Of a stretch of 64,000 bases of DNA, positions 47,071-58,384 are shown piece after piece. Under the pieces are notes generated by a model that saw nothing but the letters and a program-made list of their open reading frames with translations, did no database searches and had not been told where the DNA came from. Source of the stretch: Cricetomys ansorgei (Eukaryota; Chordata; Mammalia; Rodentia; Nesomyidae); assembly GCA_026225945.1 (NCBI GenBank), contig JAMJFZ010001264.1:382501-446500 (forward strand), given 5' to 3'. Each line of letters opens with the position of its first letter. The first letter of the stretch is position 1. A program made the position numbers and the translations under genes.

Positions 47071-47639
47071 AGTAAAAGGCAGACAGGGTATTAGACCTTC
47101 ACTAATCTGCTTTCTTTCTCTCTGGATTTGCCTACGCTAGACATTTTATTTTAATGTGATCATGAAATATGATGTTTACAAAGTTTATCCATGTTGTAGC
47201 CTATGCCAGTGTTTCTTCGTTTTAGCTACCAAGTAATATCCCACTGTGTAGACACACAACGTTGTGCTTACTCATTCATTTTTTTTTTTTTTTTTCAATT
47301 AGAAATAATGCTGACATAAACACAAATGTGCCAATTTTGGGTGCATAATTTGAAAATTTGGGGGTGTATAAACCTAAAACTGGAGTTCATGAGTCCTTAG
47401 TAATTCTGCCTTTAACTTTTTAGGGAGCTTTCAAACTCTTCCAAAATACCAATCCTGTTTTGTATCTCTAACTATAATGTAGTTCATTTTTAATTTCTTT
47501 ACATCCTGACTAGAACTTGCTATTATATACTTTTAAAATTACAGTCATTCTTGAGTTTTCGTGTGAAATTGTGTCTCCATGGCTTTAATTTGAATTTCCT
47601 TAAAATTCAAATTAACTTACTGTCTTTGATTTTCTTCGT

Positions 47640-47838
47640 GTATGCGTGATTTTGCCTACAATGTTAGTGTACCACATGCATGAATTGCCTGAGGAGGCCA
47701 GAAGAGGACAGCAGAATCCCTGGAACTGAAGTTACAGATAGCTGTGAGCCACCAAGTGGGTTCTGGGAAACTAACCCTGGTATTCTGTAAGAGCAGGCAG
47801 GGCTGCTAACCACTGAGTGATCGTTCCAGCCCTGCTTA
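47640..47838 (-). mobile_element. B2/B3-family SINE, antisense, inserted in L1M
   Basis: Landmarks: 'taccacatgcatgaattgcc', 'gaggaggccagaagaggaca', 'atccctggaactgaagttac', 'agatagctgtgagccaccaa', 'ctgctaaccactgagtgatc' and 'gttccagccctg'. The B2 CTCF-like word 'ccagaagagggc' is altered here to 'ccagaagaggac'. Confidence 0.9.
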
Positions 47839-48029
47839 CTGTCGCTTTTATATTTCTTGGAGAAATATATATTCTAAGTGATTTTTAAAGTCATTTTTAA
47901 AATTGGGTTATTTGTATTTTTATTGTTGAATTGAAAGAGTTGTAAATCTTAAGTACATTAAACCTCTATCAAATATGTGATTCACAAGTATTTTCTTCTA
48001 TGTGTTCTCATTTTTTTCTTTTCTTTCTT

Positions 48030-48177
48030 TTGGTTTTTTGAGACAGGGTTTCTCTGTTGCAACTCTGGCTGTCCTGGAACTCACTCTGAAGACAAGATTG
48101 GCCTCAAACTCTCAGAGATCCTCCTGCCTCTGCCTCTCAAAGACTGGTATTAAAGGCACGCGCCACCACTGCCTGGC
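48030..48177 (-). mobile_element. B1 SINE, antisense, inserted in L1M
   Basis: 'ttggttttttgagacagggt', 'ctctggctgtcctggaactc', 'gattggcctcaaactctcag', 'cctgcctctgcctctcaaag', 'gtattaaaggcacgcgccac', then 'cactgcctggc'. Full length. Confidence 0.95.
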
Positions 48178-48225
48178 TTCATTTTCTCAATGGAGGACTT
48201 CGAAGTATAAAACTTTTTAATTTTT

Positions 48226-49199
48226 TCTGCCTTTTAAATGCATCATCCCTCCTTCCCTTTGTCTCTGGGAGGGTGTTTCTAGAAGACATTGACACGTAAA
48301 TGGATAGGCTGAGTGAATCCACTGAGAGCCTGCGCAGAACACAAAGGTAAAGAAAGAGCGACTGGACTCTGCCTGGTGGCTTGAACTGGGGAACTGATCT
48401 GCTCTCCGTACTTCTGGCTCTCAGGTCTTCAGGCTTAGACTACGTCCCGGGGCAATCTCCATCACTCACACGTTCGAACTGCATCCTTTGGTTTTCCTAG
48501 GTCCCAACTTTCAGGTAACATATCATGACGCTTTTCAGGCTTCATAATTCTATGAGTTTATAATAAAAAACATCTTATGTCAAGTTGGCATATAAAATCA
48601 GCTACCGCCAACCCCTACCTCACACTACATACGTATTCAATAGAAATGCAGATACATGGCTTATGTGAAGGCAAAACCTGGGAGGCTAGTTTTATATTCC
48701 CTATGGCCATCTTGATTTTCTTCATAAATACTGCTTCCATTTTGGTCTGGTATGATACTCTGAAATACAATTACAGGTAAGGTTGTAAAAAGAAATTTCA
48801 GCATAGTTAAATGATCAGACTCTGAGGCATCATCCCAACCTCTTAAAATTTTTCTCTACTGTGGCTGTTGGTGTAGTCTTCACTCTGGAGCATTATGGTG
48901 GCCATGGTAACTCAATTGCTCAGTTTCTCATGTGTCTTTAATGTAAAGTTGCTAAGGAAGATATTTAATCAGCAATATTGTAATAAATACAAGGAAAAAT
49001 ATGGGATGTTTCTTCATGATGCTGCCTTTGTGGAGAAGCAGACGAAACATGTCACTCAACTGGCCACAGGTGGCTCCCTTTTTAACTTTCTGTTCTTTAA
49101 CTCAGTCAGATAATTTTAATAGTCTTATTTAATTATGGACTCATCAAATTAGCATACACCTTAAGAACAAGTTACAGAGTTAGTTACATACCCAGCACT
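48226..49199. other. Unique stretch
   Basis: No repeat was recognised. Two plus-strand frames of 67 and 72 codons (48577-48780, 48895-49113) have no known motif. Confidence 0.5.
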
Positions 49200-49420
49200 A
49201 CAGCTCTCAGTCAATAAGAATCGACTGTGAACCTACAAATATATGAAGTATTACGTTAGGGACTGGAGACCCAAGTACAGTGAATTGACACACTAGAAGG
49301 TAGCAATAGACAATATAAACTCAAAATATTTTAGTCTGGGACACTGTGGTGTAGAGTGAATAAAGATGGTGCAGAGGACGCATACACAGACAAGAAGAAC
49401 ACAGATAGGCACGGCGGGCG
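49200..49420 (-). mobile_element. L2 LINE fragment, antisense
   Basis: 'cgactgtgaacctacaaata', 'gggactggagacccaagtac', 'gaattgacacactagaaggt' and 'gtgaataaagatggtgcaga' follow the antisense L2 order (size/age statement, 'tctagtgggga', then 'aataaagcagg'). Diverged. Confidence 0.55.
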
Positions 49421-49939
49421 CAGAGTTCACAATGGATACTGTGATTCTTTTTCCTCTTTTCCTAAGTCCCTGCCTGCTCAGAGATGGGACCACAGTGTTC
49501 TATGGGAAGTGGCAGTTTATCCTTTTCTCTAAGAAGACTGGCTTAGACATTTCTATATAACAAAAATTAATTTGGGGTCAGCTAGTCATGAGACTCAATT
49601 ATAGAATCTCAGAAAACATTAGAGGAAGATTTCCCTTCTCCTAATAAAATGAAGCCATTATTTCATTCCTACTCTTGGCTGTGGTTATTTGAGGATGTGA
49701 TACTGGGAGATGCCAGCTGCCATACTGCATACATGAAGTAAAATATCACTGGTGCATTGAAAATGACAGATGAAAACGGACAGGGAAAGGTGAGGTTTGC
49801 AGCGACATTACTGAGTGTTCAAACCAGGCGTGGAGCAAGTAACCTTTGGGATTACTGAGACATAACATGTAAAGTAATCACTCTCCTTTGGGCACTCATG
49901 ACTTCTAGCAAAGAAAAAAAAAAAGTCTAACTGAATCTT
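49421..49939. other. Unique stretch
   Basis: No feature was recognised with confidence. Confidence 0.5.
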
Positions 49940-50302
49940 AGCTATATGCGAGAGTATTGGGTTTGGTAGTTGTTAAGATGGGAAGGCACTAGAGGGTGTT
50001 AAGCAGGGGAGAATTGTCCTTTGATCTACAGCTTGAACATTTCTCTGAATGCTGCTGGGAGAATGGGTTCCAGTCAACCGGGGAGAAAAGCTGGGACACG
50101 CTTGCAGGAATCTAAGGTTAGACAGATTGTGAAATGGAGACGGAAGGGGTCCTGGGATTTGTATTTCCCTTGGAGATGATGTTGAAGGCCTTATGGGTGG
50201 GTCCTTTTTATGTGGTGTAGCAGGAAAGGAGCCTTAGAAAGGCCTTGTAGCTGTGGCTTGAGCCACTGGAGGGAGGTGGTGCTCTTTTCTGGTTTCCTAT
50301 CC
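49940..50302 (-). mobile_element. L2 LINE fragment, antisense, left half
   Basis: 'gggaaggcactagagggtgt', 'taagcaggggagaattgtcc', 'ctgaatgctgctgggagaat', 'caggaatctaaggttagaca' follow antisense L2 ('gggttttgagcaggggagtga', 'ggctgctgtgtggagaatag', 'caggcgagagatga'). Broken at about 50303 by an LTR. Confidence 0.68.
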
Positions 50303-50570
50303 ATCCAACATCGAGGGAAGTCAGGGTAGGAACTTGAGACAGAATCATGGAGGAGCACTGCTTGTTGGCTGGCTTTCTGGCCTGATGTTTAGCTAGCTGT
50401 ATCATAAAATTCAGGAACACCTGTCCAGAGACTAGCTGGGCCCTCCCACATACGTTAATAGTGAAGACAGTACCTCACAGACACGCCTACAAACCATCCA
50501 GATAAAGACAATTACTCAACTGGATTCTTTTCAGATGATTCTAGACTATGTCGAGTTCATAGCCAATGCT
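50303..50570 (-). mobile_element. MaLR-type LTR fragment, antisense, inserted in L2
   Basis: 'ccaacatcgagggaagtcag', 'gaacttgagacagaatcatg', 'gaggagcactgcttgttggc', 'agacagtacctcacagacac', 'caattactcaactggattc', 'agatgattctagactatgtc' then 'gagttcatagccaatgc' match the antisense MT/MaLR LTR. The element's own 3' end (left side here) is missing. Confidence 0.75.
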
Positions 50571-51200
50571 ACCTAGAACAACAGTATTAAAGTAGAGAGA
50601 ATTTAGAGACATGAGATATGGGGTCCAAGGCTCCATTTTACCTAATTTTGAAATTTGAAATGTTTATTACATACCTAAATGGATGTGCCCGATAGACAAG
50701 TATCAAGTAAATAGGAGAGGTCTCAGGGTTTTGAGGGGTCCAGATAAAATTTCCTGGGAGAATGTAGAGGAGTGAAAAAGACTCAAGGCAAAGCTGGGGA
50801 GAGTTTTGTTGTTTAGTATTTCAGAGGAGGGAAGCAGAGCAAGGCACAGAGTGATCAAAGGGGCTGGCAGGGTCGGGGATGGCCAGTGCGTTTAGGAAGT
50901 GACTCAAGTATAAGGATTTAATAAAACCCAGACAAAGCTCTTTCAAGGATTCAGGAGTAGTCAACTATGCCAAGTGTGGCTACAGCAATGAGAGTTGGAA
51001 ACTGGTCATTTGCTTTGTAAAGTCTAGGCCAAAGGACTTCATGTGTGGGTCTTATTCAAATCATATGCTGGGCTTGGTCCAAGGAAACTGCAAGGACAAG
51101 GTTTCTAGAGTTTAAGCCATACTCTGGGCATGAGCAGAGGTCAAGTTTCAGTGCTGTAATGGAGGATGAAGATAAAAGGTTAGAAAGAGAATAGGAATTT
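50571..51200 (-). mobile_element. L2 LINE fragment, antisense, right half
   Basis: L2 order resumes: 'cctaaatggatgtgcccgat', 'aaataggagaggtctcaggg', 'gataaaatttcctgggagaa', 'aggcacagagtgatcaaagg' and 'caactatgccaagtgtggct'. The collinearity with 49940-50302 supports a single L2 split by the LTR. Confidence 0.62.
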
Positions 51201-51796
51201 AAGAAGTCCAGTCTTGGTGAGGAATCACTCCCACCCTTTCCACTCTTTCTTACCTACCCCTTTAGCAAGCTGGCTTGTTTAGCATCTATATCTGCCTGCA
51301 GAACATGCTCCTGGTTGTGACCCTCGAGTTTAAGTACTGTGGTTCTTGAGGGAGAATCAGATTTATACTGTGAACTCTCGTGTGCCAGCCATTGGGCTAA
51401 ACAGTACTGTGACCTTGGCACTAGAAAGGCAGATCATATGACCTTCAAGCTTCAACGACCTTTGTATGTTGAGCACACTGCTGAAGGCATCAAACTAGCT
51501 TTGGGGAGGCTGCTGCTGACATTTCGCCCAGTGGACCTCTGATCACAGTTAATTTTGTTACAGGATATTTTATGGAAAATGCTACATATAAATAAATGCG
51601 TAAGCTGTATACTTTTATTACAACCTTACCTTGTAGGCTTTTATAGTACATTCTACTTTCGTTTTCCCACTTCCCAAGGCCATGGTGTCAGAATGTTTAT
51701 CTTTAAATAGCAGCTACGAAGCTTTGATAAATCGATTCCCTTGACTTCCAGTTTCCCCACATAGTAGGCAAAAGGACTCCCAATACCTGTTGAGAC
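51201..51796. other. Unique stretch
   Basis: A 67-codon plus frame (51339-51542) has no known motif. No repeat was recognised. Confidence 0.5.
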
Positions 51797-52749
51797 TAAC
51801 TAACACACACTCACACTAACATACAAAAGTACACTTTCACACACTCCCATACTCACATGCACACACATAAACAAACTCACACACACAAACATACACTCAC
51901 ACACATAAACACACACAAATGCACTCACATGTACACACATTCGCTCACATAATGCTTACACCCTCACGAACACTCTTGCACTCACACACACTGGCATGTA
52001 CAAACTCACAAACACAACCACATGCATACACACTTTCTCATGCTCACACACTCAGATTCTCCTAAAATGCACATTCCCACAAGCACACATTCACATGTAC
52101 TCACACATATATTTATACCAATTCAAACACTCACACACAATCACACTTACACACCCAGACTCGTACTCAATCACGCACACTCTTACACTTCCGCACACAC
52201 CCTCATACTAACGTAAATGCACGCACTCCCTCGCACATTCACTCACATGTGCACACACGTTCAGGCACACACATTCACATATGCACAGACACGTCCAGAC
52301 ACATGCTGACAAACACACTCATACTGACTTACACTCACGCATTTACTCACACTCACCAACACACATACATACAGTTACTCACACACAGTCATGCATATAC
52401 ACACACTCACACATTCACATTCACAACCACCCCCACCCACCCACACACACAGACATGAACATAAACAATCACATAAACATACTTTTATACGTACTTGCAC
52501 ACTTCCATTCACACACTTATGCTCACACTTACATAGACATACCCACACATTCACAAACTCATTGTCACACTCATAAGCTTACATGCATACGCTCAGACAC
52601 TCAAACATAATCATGTAGACTCACATTCTCACACTCACATTGTCACATTCATAAACACACACTCATATGCACTCACACTCAGTCACATATGTACACGTGC
52701 TTACATACAAACATACACACTAACTCACATTTATATACACTCATACAGT
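51797..52749 (+). repeat. Degenerate CA-rich low-complexity block, about 950 bp
   Basis: Almost pure CACA/TCACA/ACACT text without a fixed period, with CATAC, CATGC and CACTC variants and one C-rich patch (52427-52446). Open frames across it (histidine/threonine-rich, up to 109 codons) are artefacts of composition. Its length and degeneracy are unusual compared with the 30-60 bp pure dinucleotide tracts elsewhere in the window. Confidence 0.95.
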
Positions 52750-55087
52750 TGGCCTGGTGCTGCCACACAGCAAAGGCCTGCATCTTGCCCACCTTGGTGG
52801 GTTCAAATCTCATGCCTTGCTTGGCCTTCCAAGTTCTGTCTCTTCACTCTTGCTCTCAGAGCATGGCTTCTCTTCCCCTGCAGTGTTGCATGGACTAGTC
52901 TCAGGTCTTGGCATATCTTCATGAGTCTAAGGTTGTTCCCCTATGGGGAGTTTTGTGAGGGGTATAGTGTCCCCTAAACCTTTTCTGATCCCACATTATT
53001 GGGCTCACTTAAACCTGCTAAAGACTGATCCATCTTGACAAAGACTATTAATTAGATAGGTTCCACCTAGCACTGCTGTCTGTCAGTCTTTCGCGTGTCT
53101 GTCCTGATGAATTCAGGTAAGGAAAACAAGTGGGTTTGATTACGTGTGCTGGCTCTAAGTGCCCAGTGATCAAGGTCTGGGTTATTCTGCCAAGGACAAT
53201 CTGGGGCACATCTTTTCAGAAAGACACAAATAACAAAAAAAGATGATCCTGCAGTTCATTATAAATGCTGGCTCTGAGACAGAGGGATAGCTGCTGCTGG
53301 CTATTTTTCAATTGCTAAATGGCTAATTGGTATTTTTCCTGGAACTTGCTTTGTCAATATGCCCTTGGAGATTGAAACCTTTCTCTCATATCCAGATGGT
53401 AAACTTCATGTATTTCCATCCTCAGGGGAGGGGGCATTAAAAAAAAAACAAAACAACAAAACTCTATCTGGAGAAGTTGGGGATTCCATTGCAAGGAAGT
53501 GAAGAACGTCATTAAAATTGCTGGTAGCATCATGTGCCTTCTACAATGCCTTACTTTGGATGGGTGTGTGTGTATGTGGGAAACAGGAGGGGTGACTTGA
53601 TTCTGAGGTGGAGGTGCTGACAGGGTTAGAGGTTCCAGTGTTGGAAGAAAGACTGAGAGGTCAGAGAGCCTGTAGGTCCTGGTGTCTTAGACATCAACAC
53701 AATTGTTGGGGGCCAATGATACCCAGGCTGTGGATGAAACCAGCTTAACAAGGATCCTGGTTTTTCCCTTAGCTAGGAGTCTGAAGCCCACCAACTGCTT
53801 TGCCCCTTTCTCATCTTTACTGTATGGTGACAAAAGCCTCTCATCAATAATATTGTCTATTTTGGCCTATTAGTGAAAACTCAAATCAATTCCTGGGCTG
53901 GCTGGGAGAGGAGCACTGCCATCTCAACTCTAAGTAATTGTAACAGTCTTACTGGCCTTCAAGTTTTTGGCATGTGTGAATACTGTTCATGCTTTCTGTA
54001 GATATATAAAAAATTATTCTTGGTAAACTGAACACTCTTGCATTGATGTATGCCTGAACACCTGCATTCTGTCAGATAAGAAGTTAGCAGTTTTGCTATT
54101 TCAGTCAGGACAGGTCTCTGTCGGGAGTCTTGTAATTTTCCCCCAATGTGCACATTGTTGATTTTTCTCTTTTAACTTTTCTAACTTCTAATTTCTTTAT
54201 TTTTATTATTAAAGAAAACTCTCTTGCGTGTCACACTCATCATAAAGTGTAGTCTATGTGTCTCACTAAAGTGCGTAAGCGTGCCATCTAAAGGTCCCAT
54301 AGAAGACCCATAGAAGAGTGAGGTACCGTGCTCACTTGTCATAGCTTCGTTGTTTATCCTCCTTTGTGGAGACTGAGGAACCCCGTGTGGACTAGAGCTG
54401 GACTCGACTCCCGTACACAATTATGTGTCAGAGAGCTAGAAAGGCACTACCATATAGAGAGGGGTGGGGAAAGAAGGAATTAATTAACATATTTATTTTA
54501 ACATAAAAATTAGCAATTTTGACATCTCTCTACTGTCCTTAAAACCCTAAGTTTTATCTCAAGCAGGAGACATCCCCCAGACCATCCCATTCTCTACCCT
54601 GGGAGATGACTCTGGGACTCTTGTGCGAGGAGATCTCTTCCCATGTGAGAATCTTCCACAATAGTAAAGCATGGATTAGGAAGTGTGACTTGGGTTCAGC
54701 TTGCTTTTCAATAGCTTCCCAATGGAAAACATGAAGTAAATGCTAAAACCTTGAACTTCATTTTTTTTTTCTCAAAAAATGGGCAACTATAGGTCCATCG
54801 TATACTCTAATGGTTCCAGTGTCTCTGAGATGAAGATCTGGAGACTCTCCTAAAAGACCAAAAACCTTTGTAGGAAGGAGACTAGAGAAAATGGAGAGGA
54901 CAGACAACAAAATATAAAGGGGTGGATATGATCAAAGTATATCATATTCGTGTATGAAAATACCGCGATGAAGCCTCCTCATTCATACAATTAATATACA
55001 CTACTAAGTGGAAAACTGCTTGCTGGGGACCACCCCCTCAACAGCAGGCTCTGAACACTTTGGGGTTCATAGACCAGAGTTCATAGA
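52750..55087. other. Unique stretch
   Basis: About 2.3 kb with no clearly recognised repeat. 53190-53400 is repeat-free and word-rich and may be conserved. A 79-codon minus frame at 54181-54420 is unsupported. Confidence 0.45.
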
Positions 55088-55381
55088 CGTTCTAGTTTGC
55101 TTTCTATTGCTGTGACAAACACCATGAGGCTAAAACAACTTAGGGAGGAAAGGGAAGATTTGACTCATCCTCTACAATCCATCATGAAGGGAAGTCAGGA
55201 CAGGATCCTGAAAGCAAGGATCGAAGGAGAGGCCATGGAGGAGTGCTGCTTACTCTCCATGAGGGGCTTAGCTTGCTTTCTTATATACACTAGGGCCGTG
55301 TGCTCAGGGGCAGAATGGCCCACAATCCACAGTTAGGCCATCCCAAGTGAACCATTAATCAAGAAAATACCTCACAGGTGT
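55088..55381 (-). mobile_element. MaLR-type LTR, antisense, truncated at a microsatellite
   Basis: 'tgctttctattgctgtgaca', 'acaccatgaggctaaaacaa', 'acttagggaggaaaggga', 'gaagggaagtcaggacagga', 'gccatggaggagtgctgctt', 'aagaaaatacctcacaggtg' follow the antisense MT/MaLR LTR. The remaining 5' part of the LTR is absent; a CA tract follows directly. Confidence 0.82.
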
Positions 55382-55470
55382 ACACACACACACACACACA
55401 CACACATGCTCACACTCAATCACACACATGAGCACACATGCTCACAATCACACACATGAGTGCACACACA

Positions 55471-55506
<36 letters not shown>

Positions 55507-55508
55507 CT
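55382..55508 (+). repeat. CA-rich microsatellite with internal ATGAGC/ATGCTC units
   Basis: Two pure CA blocks are separated by a roughly 20-bp quasi-repeat, with 'cacacatgagcacacatgct' and 'cacacatgagtgcacacac'. It starts exactly where the LTR stops. Confidence 0.93.
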
Positions 55509-57260
55509 TTCCATAGCTCACATGTACCCAAGAAGAAATACATTCAGTTCCCCAAACAGTTGCTCCCTCTGCCCCCAGCCCCAGTAACTCTCCTACATTC
55601 AGCAAGCTCTGCTGTCATCACCAAGATGGCTGCCAGTGTCCTGCTAATCTCCAACCATTGGTTTCATCTCCTCCTGTCAGACATCACTAACTCCTGAATA
55701 TCATCACTGGGCATCTCCCATCTTCAGGAAGACCCTGAAACTGTCAGAAATTGCAAGAATTATTAAGAATCTATTTGCACAGTGTGTCTTGGTTATGTGA
55801 GAGAGTGTCCTTTTTCGGTGCTCTAAGAAGGACCCAGTGCAGTAGCTTATGCCCTCAAGGCTTACCTACCATTTGGTTAGTATGTGTGTTTTTACTTACC
55901 ACTGTCTCCGACTATGGCCTAGGTAAGAGAACATGCATCTGGGCAAAAGATGAAGATTGACAGCAACCAGAATCTTTTTGCTCCTGCTTCAACCTCTGCT
56001 TGGACACTGGTTGTGGCAGAAATTGCTTATTTCTCTGAAACTCATTACCTCTCTTTTTCCTTAATAACTGATCCCTTCCTCCCTAACCCCAATAAGTTAT
56101 CTGAGTACCACACACTCAGCTGGAAGCTGCATTTGATAAGCATTCTTTGATGAAATGTGACAGTGTGACCAAGTCTAAGCCAAAGGTTTAAGGCAGGATT
56201 GGGATCTATTTTATGGTTCTGAGGCAGTCCGAGAGAAAATTATCCTAAAGACGGGGCAGCTGGAACCCAGTGCTCTGCTCAATACGGAAAGCACATGACA
56301 GTAACTGGGATCCAAACAGTAGCATAAGACAGACACCCCATCCTATGAGTCTGGAACGATTAACCTTGAAAAGCAAGGTAGGGGCTTCTCCATCTTTTTC
56401 TACTTTGTGTGGACTGGACAAGCATGGTAGAAACCCTATCTACAGACACAGTCGTACCCTACCTGCAAGCATAGAAAAGAGATTTGGGGATGGTGGAGGG
56501 ACCTGATGGAAGATTCCTGGACTGGTTAGTGATCTCCTAGGCACAGCCAGCTCAACGGCCTGGACTGCACCTGTCTGGACCTTTTAATTTATGTGGTTGC
56601 ACTTCTGGGTTTGCTCTTGGAGTGCTGCACGCTCTCTATCTGCCCTCATGCTCAGCTCTTCGCCCAATTCCATGGGCTCCCTTTTAGGATTTGTGGGAAC
56701 AGTGAAAATAAACTTCTAATGAACCACTTCACCCATTCACCAAATACAGCTCAGCGCATTCCATGAAGAGCAGCGGTCTGGGATGGGCTTCTGGCTCCTG
56801 TCAGGGCCTACACCTTTTAACTACTAGTCTGAGGTTTCTTATTTATCTCTGCAAACCATTTTGTTTCCTTGAAAATCTATTCTCTTGCAGGTTCTAAAAT
56901 ATATACCATCAGCACCTTTTTGCAGTACACTCTTACCTGGTGCTTGAAGTAGCATCTTTTTAAAAAATCGAGTTTCATAAGCATTCCAAAAGAGGATGGC
57001 TGCGATGCTTTTAGAGCAGGCTGGAAATGGCGTCAGCCTCCCTCCAAGCCATCAGTGACTGAAGAATGGGCTAAACAGCCTCTAGGAGCCTGGGAAGGGA
57101 GCCCTTCCATTTCTGACGTGGAGGAAGGCACGGAATGACCCGCTGCTTTGAGGGCCTATGGGTGTTGATATAGACTGCTTGTCCAGCCCAGCCCATGTCT
57201 TCTAAAAGACGAAGCTTCCCAAGGCACTCACTCCTTACATGGAAAACAAAAAGGAGCAAA
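55509..57260. other. Unique stretch
   Basis: No repeat was recognised with confidence, and no gene. Frames up to 89 codons are unsupported. Confidence 0.5.
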
Positions 57261-57602
57261 TGTTGGGGAAGTTTATTTTTACTTATGTAAAATTGTTTTC
57301 TGCGCTGTCGGGTGAGGGACATCCTAAGGGCGTTTTGTATTGTCTGCAGGTGTTGGATTTCTGGGGGGGGATGTTTAATTGCTTATGATCTGCATGTGCT
57401 ATCAGTAGAACACCTAAGGAGTTCTGAAAGAATAGCAACACCTGAGCTGAGATGTTCGGGGTTCCACTATGGAGTCTGGTGCTGGTCAGGATGGTGGTTC
57501 CCTCTGCGGAGGTCTGGCAGGGGTTCCACATATGAAAATGCCACCACGTCTTCTTTGGTGAGCCCCCGCAGTGGTGGACTACTACAAGCCAACAACTAAC
57601 AT
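57261..57602 (+). mobile_element. Putative LTR, unclassified family, copy 2
   Basis: Homologous to 25528-25865. Both copies start TGTT after an A/G-rich run and share 'ttttgtattgtctgcaggtg', 'tgatctgcatgtgctatcag', 'gatggtggttccctctgc' and 'gaggtctggcagg'. It ends near 'aacaactaaca', and a B1 element follows. A 95-codon plus frame and a 121-codon minus frame across it are not genes. Confidence 0.55.
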
Positions 57603-57628
57603 TTGAGTAGAACTTTAGTTTTTGAATG

Positions 57629-57770
57629 CTTTGGTGGTGGTCATGCATCCCTTTAATCCTAGCACTCGGATCTCTGTAAGTTTGAGGCCAGCCTGGTCTA
57701 CAGAGTGAGTTTCAGGACAAGCAGAGTTACAACAGGAAAACCCTGTCTCGAAACCCCGCCCCCCAAAAAA
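57629..57770 (+). mobile_element. B1 SINE, sense, with internal deletion
   Basis: 'catgcatccctttaatccta', 'gcactcggatctctgtaagt', 'ttgaggccagcctggtctac', 'cagagtgagtttcaggacaa', 'aaaaccctgtctcgaaac'. The usual stretch between 'cactcgg' and 'ggatctc' (gaggcagaggcaggc) is missing, apparently deleted between two short CGG repeats. Confidence 0.93.
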
Positions 57771-57819
57771 GTTTCCATATCCATTATACCTGACTATATA
57801 TTTTCATGTTTATTTTGCT

Positions 57820-57960
57820 ATGTGTGTATGGAGGGGTATGGTTCATGTCAGAGGACAACTGGCAGGAATCTTTCTCTCCTTCCACCATGTATTTCCACGG
57901 ATTGAACTTAGGTCCCTAGGCTTGGCACAAATGCCTTTAACCCGGAAGTCATCCCACCAC
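57820..57960 (-). mobile_element. B3-family SINE, antisense
   Basis: 'catgtcagaggacaactggc', 'aggaatctttctctccttcc', 'accatgtatttccacggatt', 'gaacttaggtccctaggctt', 'ggcacaaatgcctttaaccc', 'ggaagtcatcccacc'. Matches antisense B3A, and lies just downstream of the B1. Confidence 0.85.
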
Positions 57961-58384
57961 CGCCCCACTCCACTACTTCTCTAAGGCTTGTTGCGGGCCA
58001 TAGTATTGGAGGTCAGTACTGTGTAGACAAGAGGGGTCAACGTTGCTCACTTCATAGTTAATGCATAGATTATATCATTGTGTTATCCCTTACGTATGTA
58101 TTCCAAAACTGTGTCAACCAAAACAAATGACTCAACAAAGAAGAGAGAGTAGTTGTGGCAGAGACACGAAGAAGGGTTGGGTTCCTTCCTGTCTCTCTTC
58201 CTCACGAGGCTGAGACATGCCCTTCGGTGTACGGATTTTGTCTTCCTTTCCCTGAATTTCTTCTTCTAGACAATTTGCTGGGCGTGATCTCTGTTGGAAG
58301 CGTTGTGCTAGAGTTGAGTTCGGTAGCTGATAGTGGCTGCAGTGCTGGCGACCTCTCGAGGCCGGGATGACGATGACGGCCATC
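57961..58384. other. CpG-dense unique stretch
   Basis: No repeat was recognised. CpG dinucleotides become dense from about 58280 and continue into the adjoining MIR (see findings). Frames of 71 and 83 codons are unsupported. Confidence 0.5.

Larger units (their letters stand above)
47140..48225 (-). mobile_element. L1M fragment, antisense, split by two SINEs
   Basis: An antisense L1M with landmarks 'aagtttatccatgttgtagc', 'aagtaatatcccactgtgta', 'ctttaatttgaatttcctta', and after the first SINE 'aaaattgggttatttgtatt', 'ttttattgttgaattgaaag'. After the second SINE the text resumes as 'cttcgaagtataaaactttt'. The order is collinear with the L1 consensus, so B3 (47640-47838) and B1 (48030-48177) are later insertions. 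A T17 run (near 47277-47297) and a perfect 13-bp inverted repeat (47585-47597 and 47603-47615) lie inside it. Confidence 0.82.

Noticed and set aside
47640..47838. CTCF site in the B2-family SINE
   Set aside because: The usual CCAGAAGAGGGC word is changed to CCAGAAGAGGAC, which removes a key core base.
52281..52610. 109-codon histidine/threonine-rich frame
   Set aside because: Produced entirely by the CA-rich low-complexity block.
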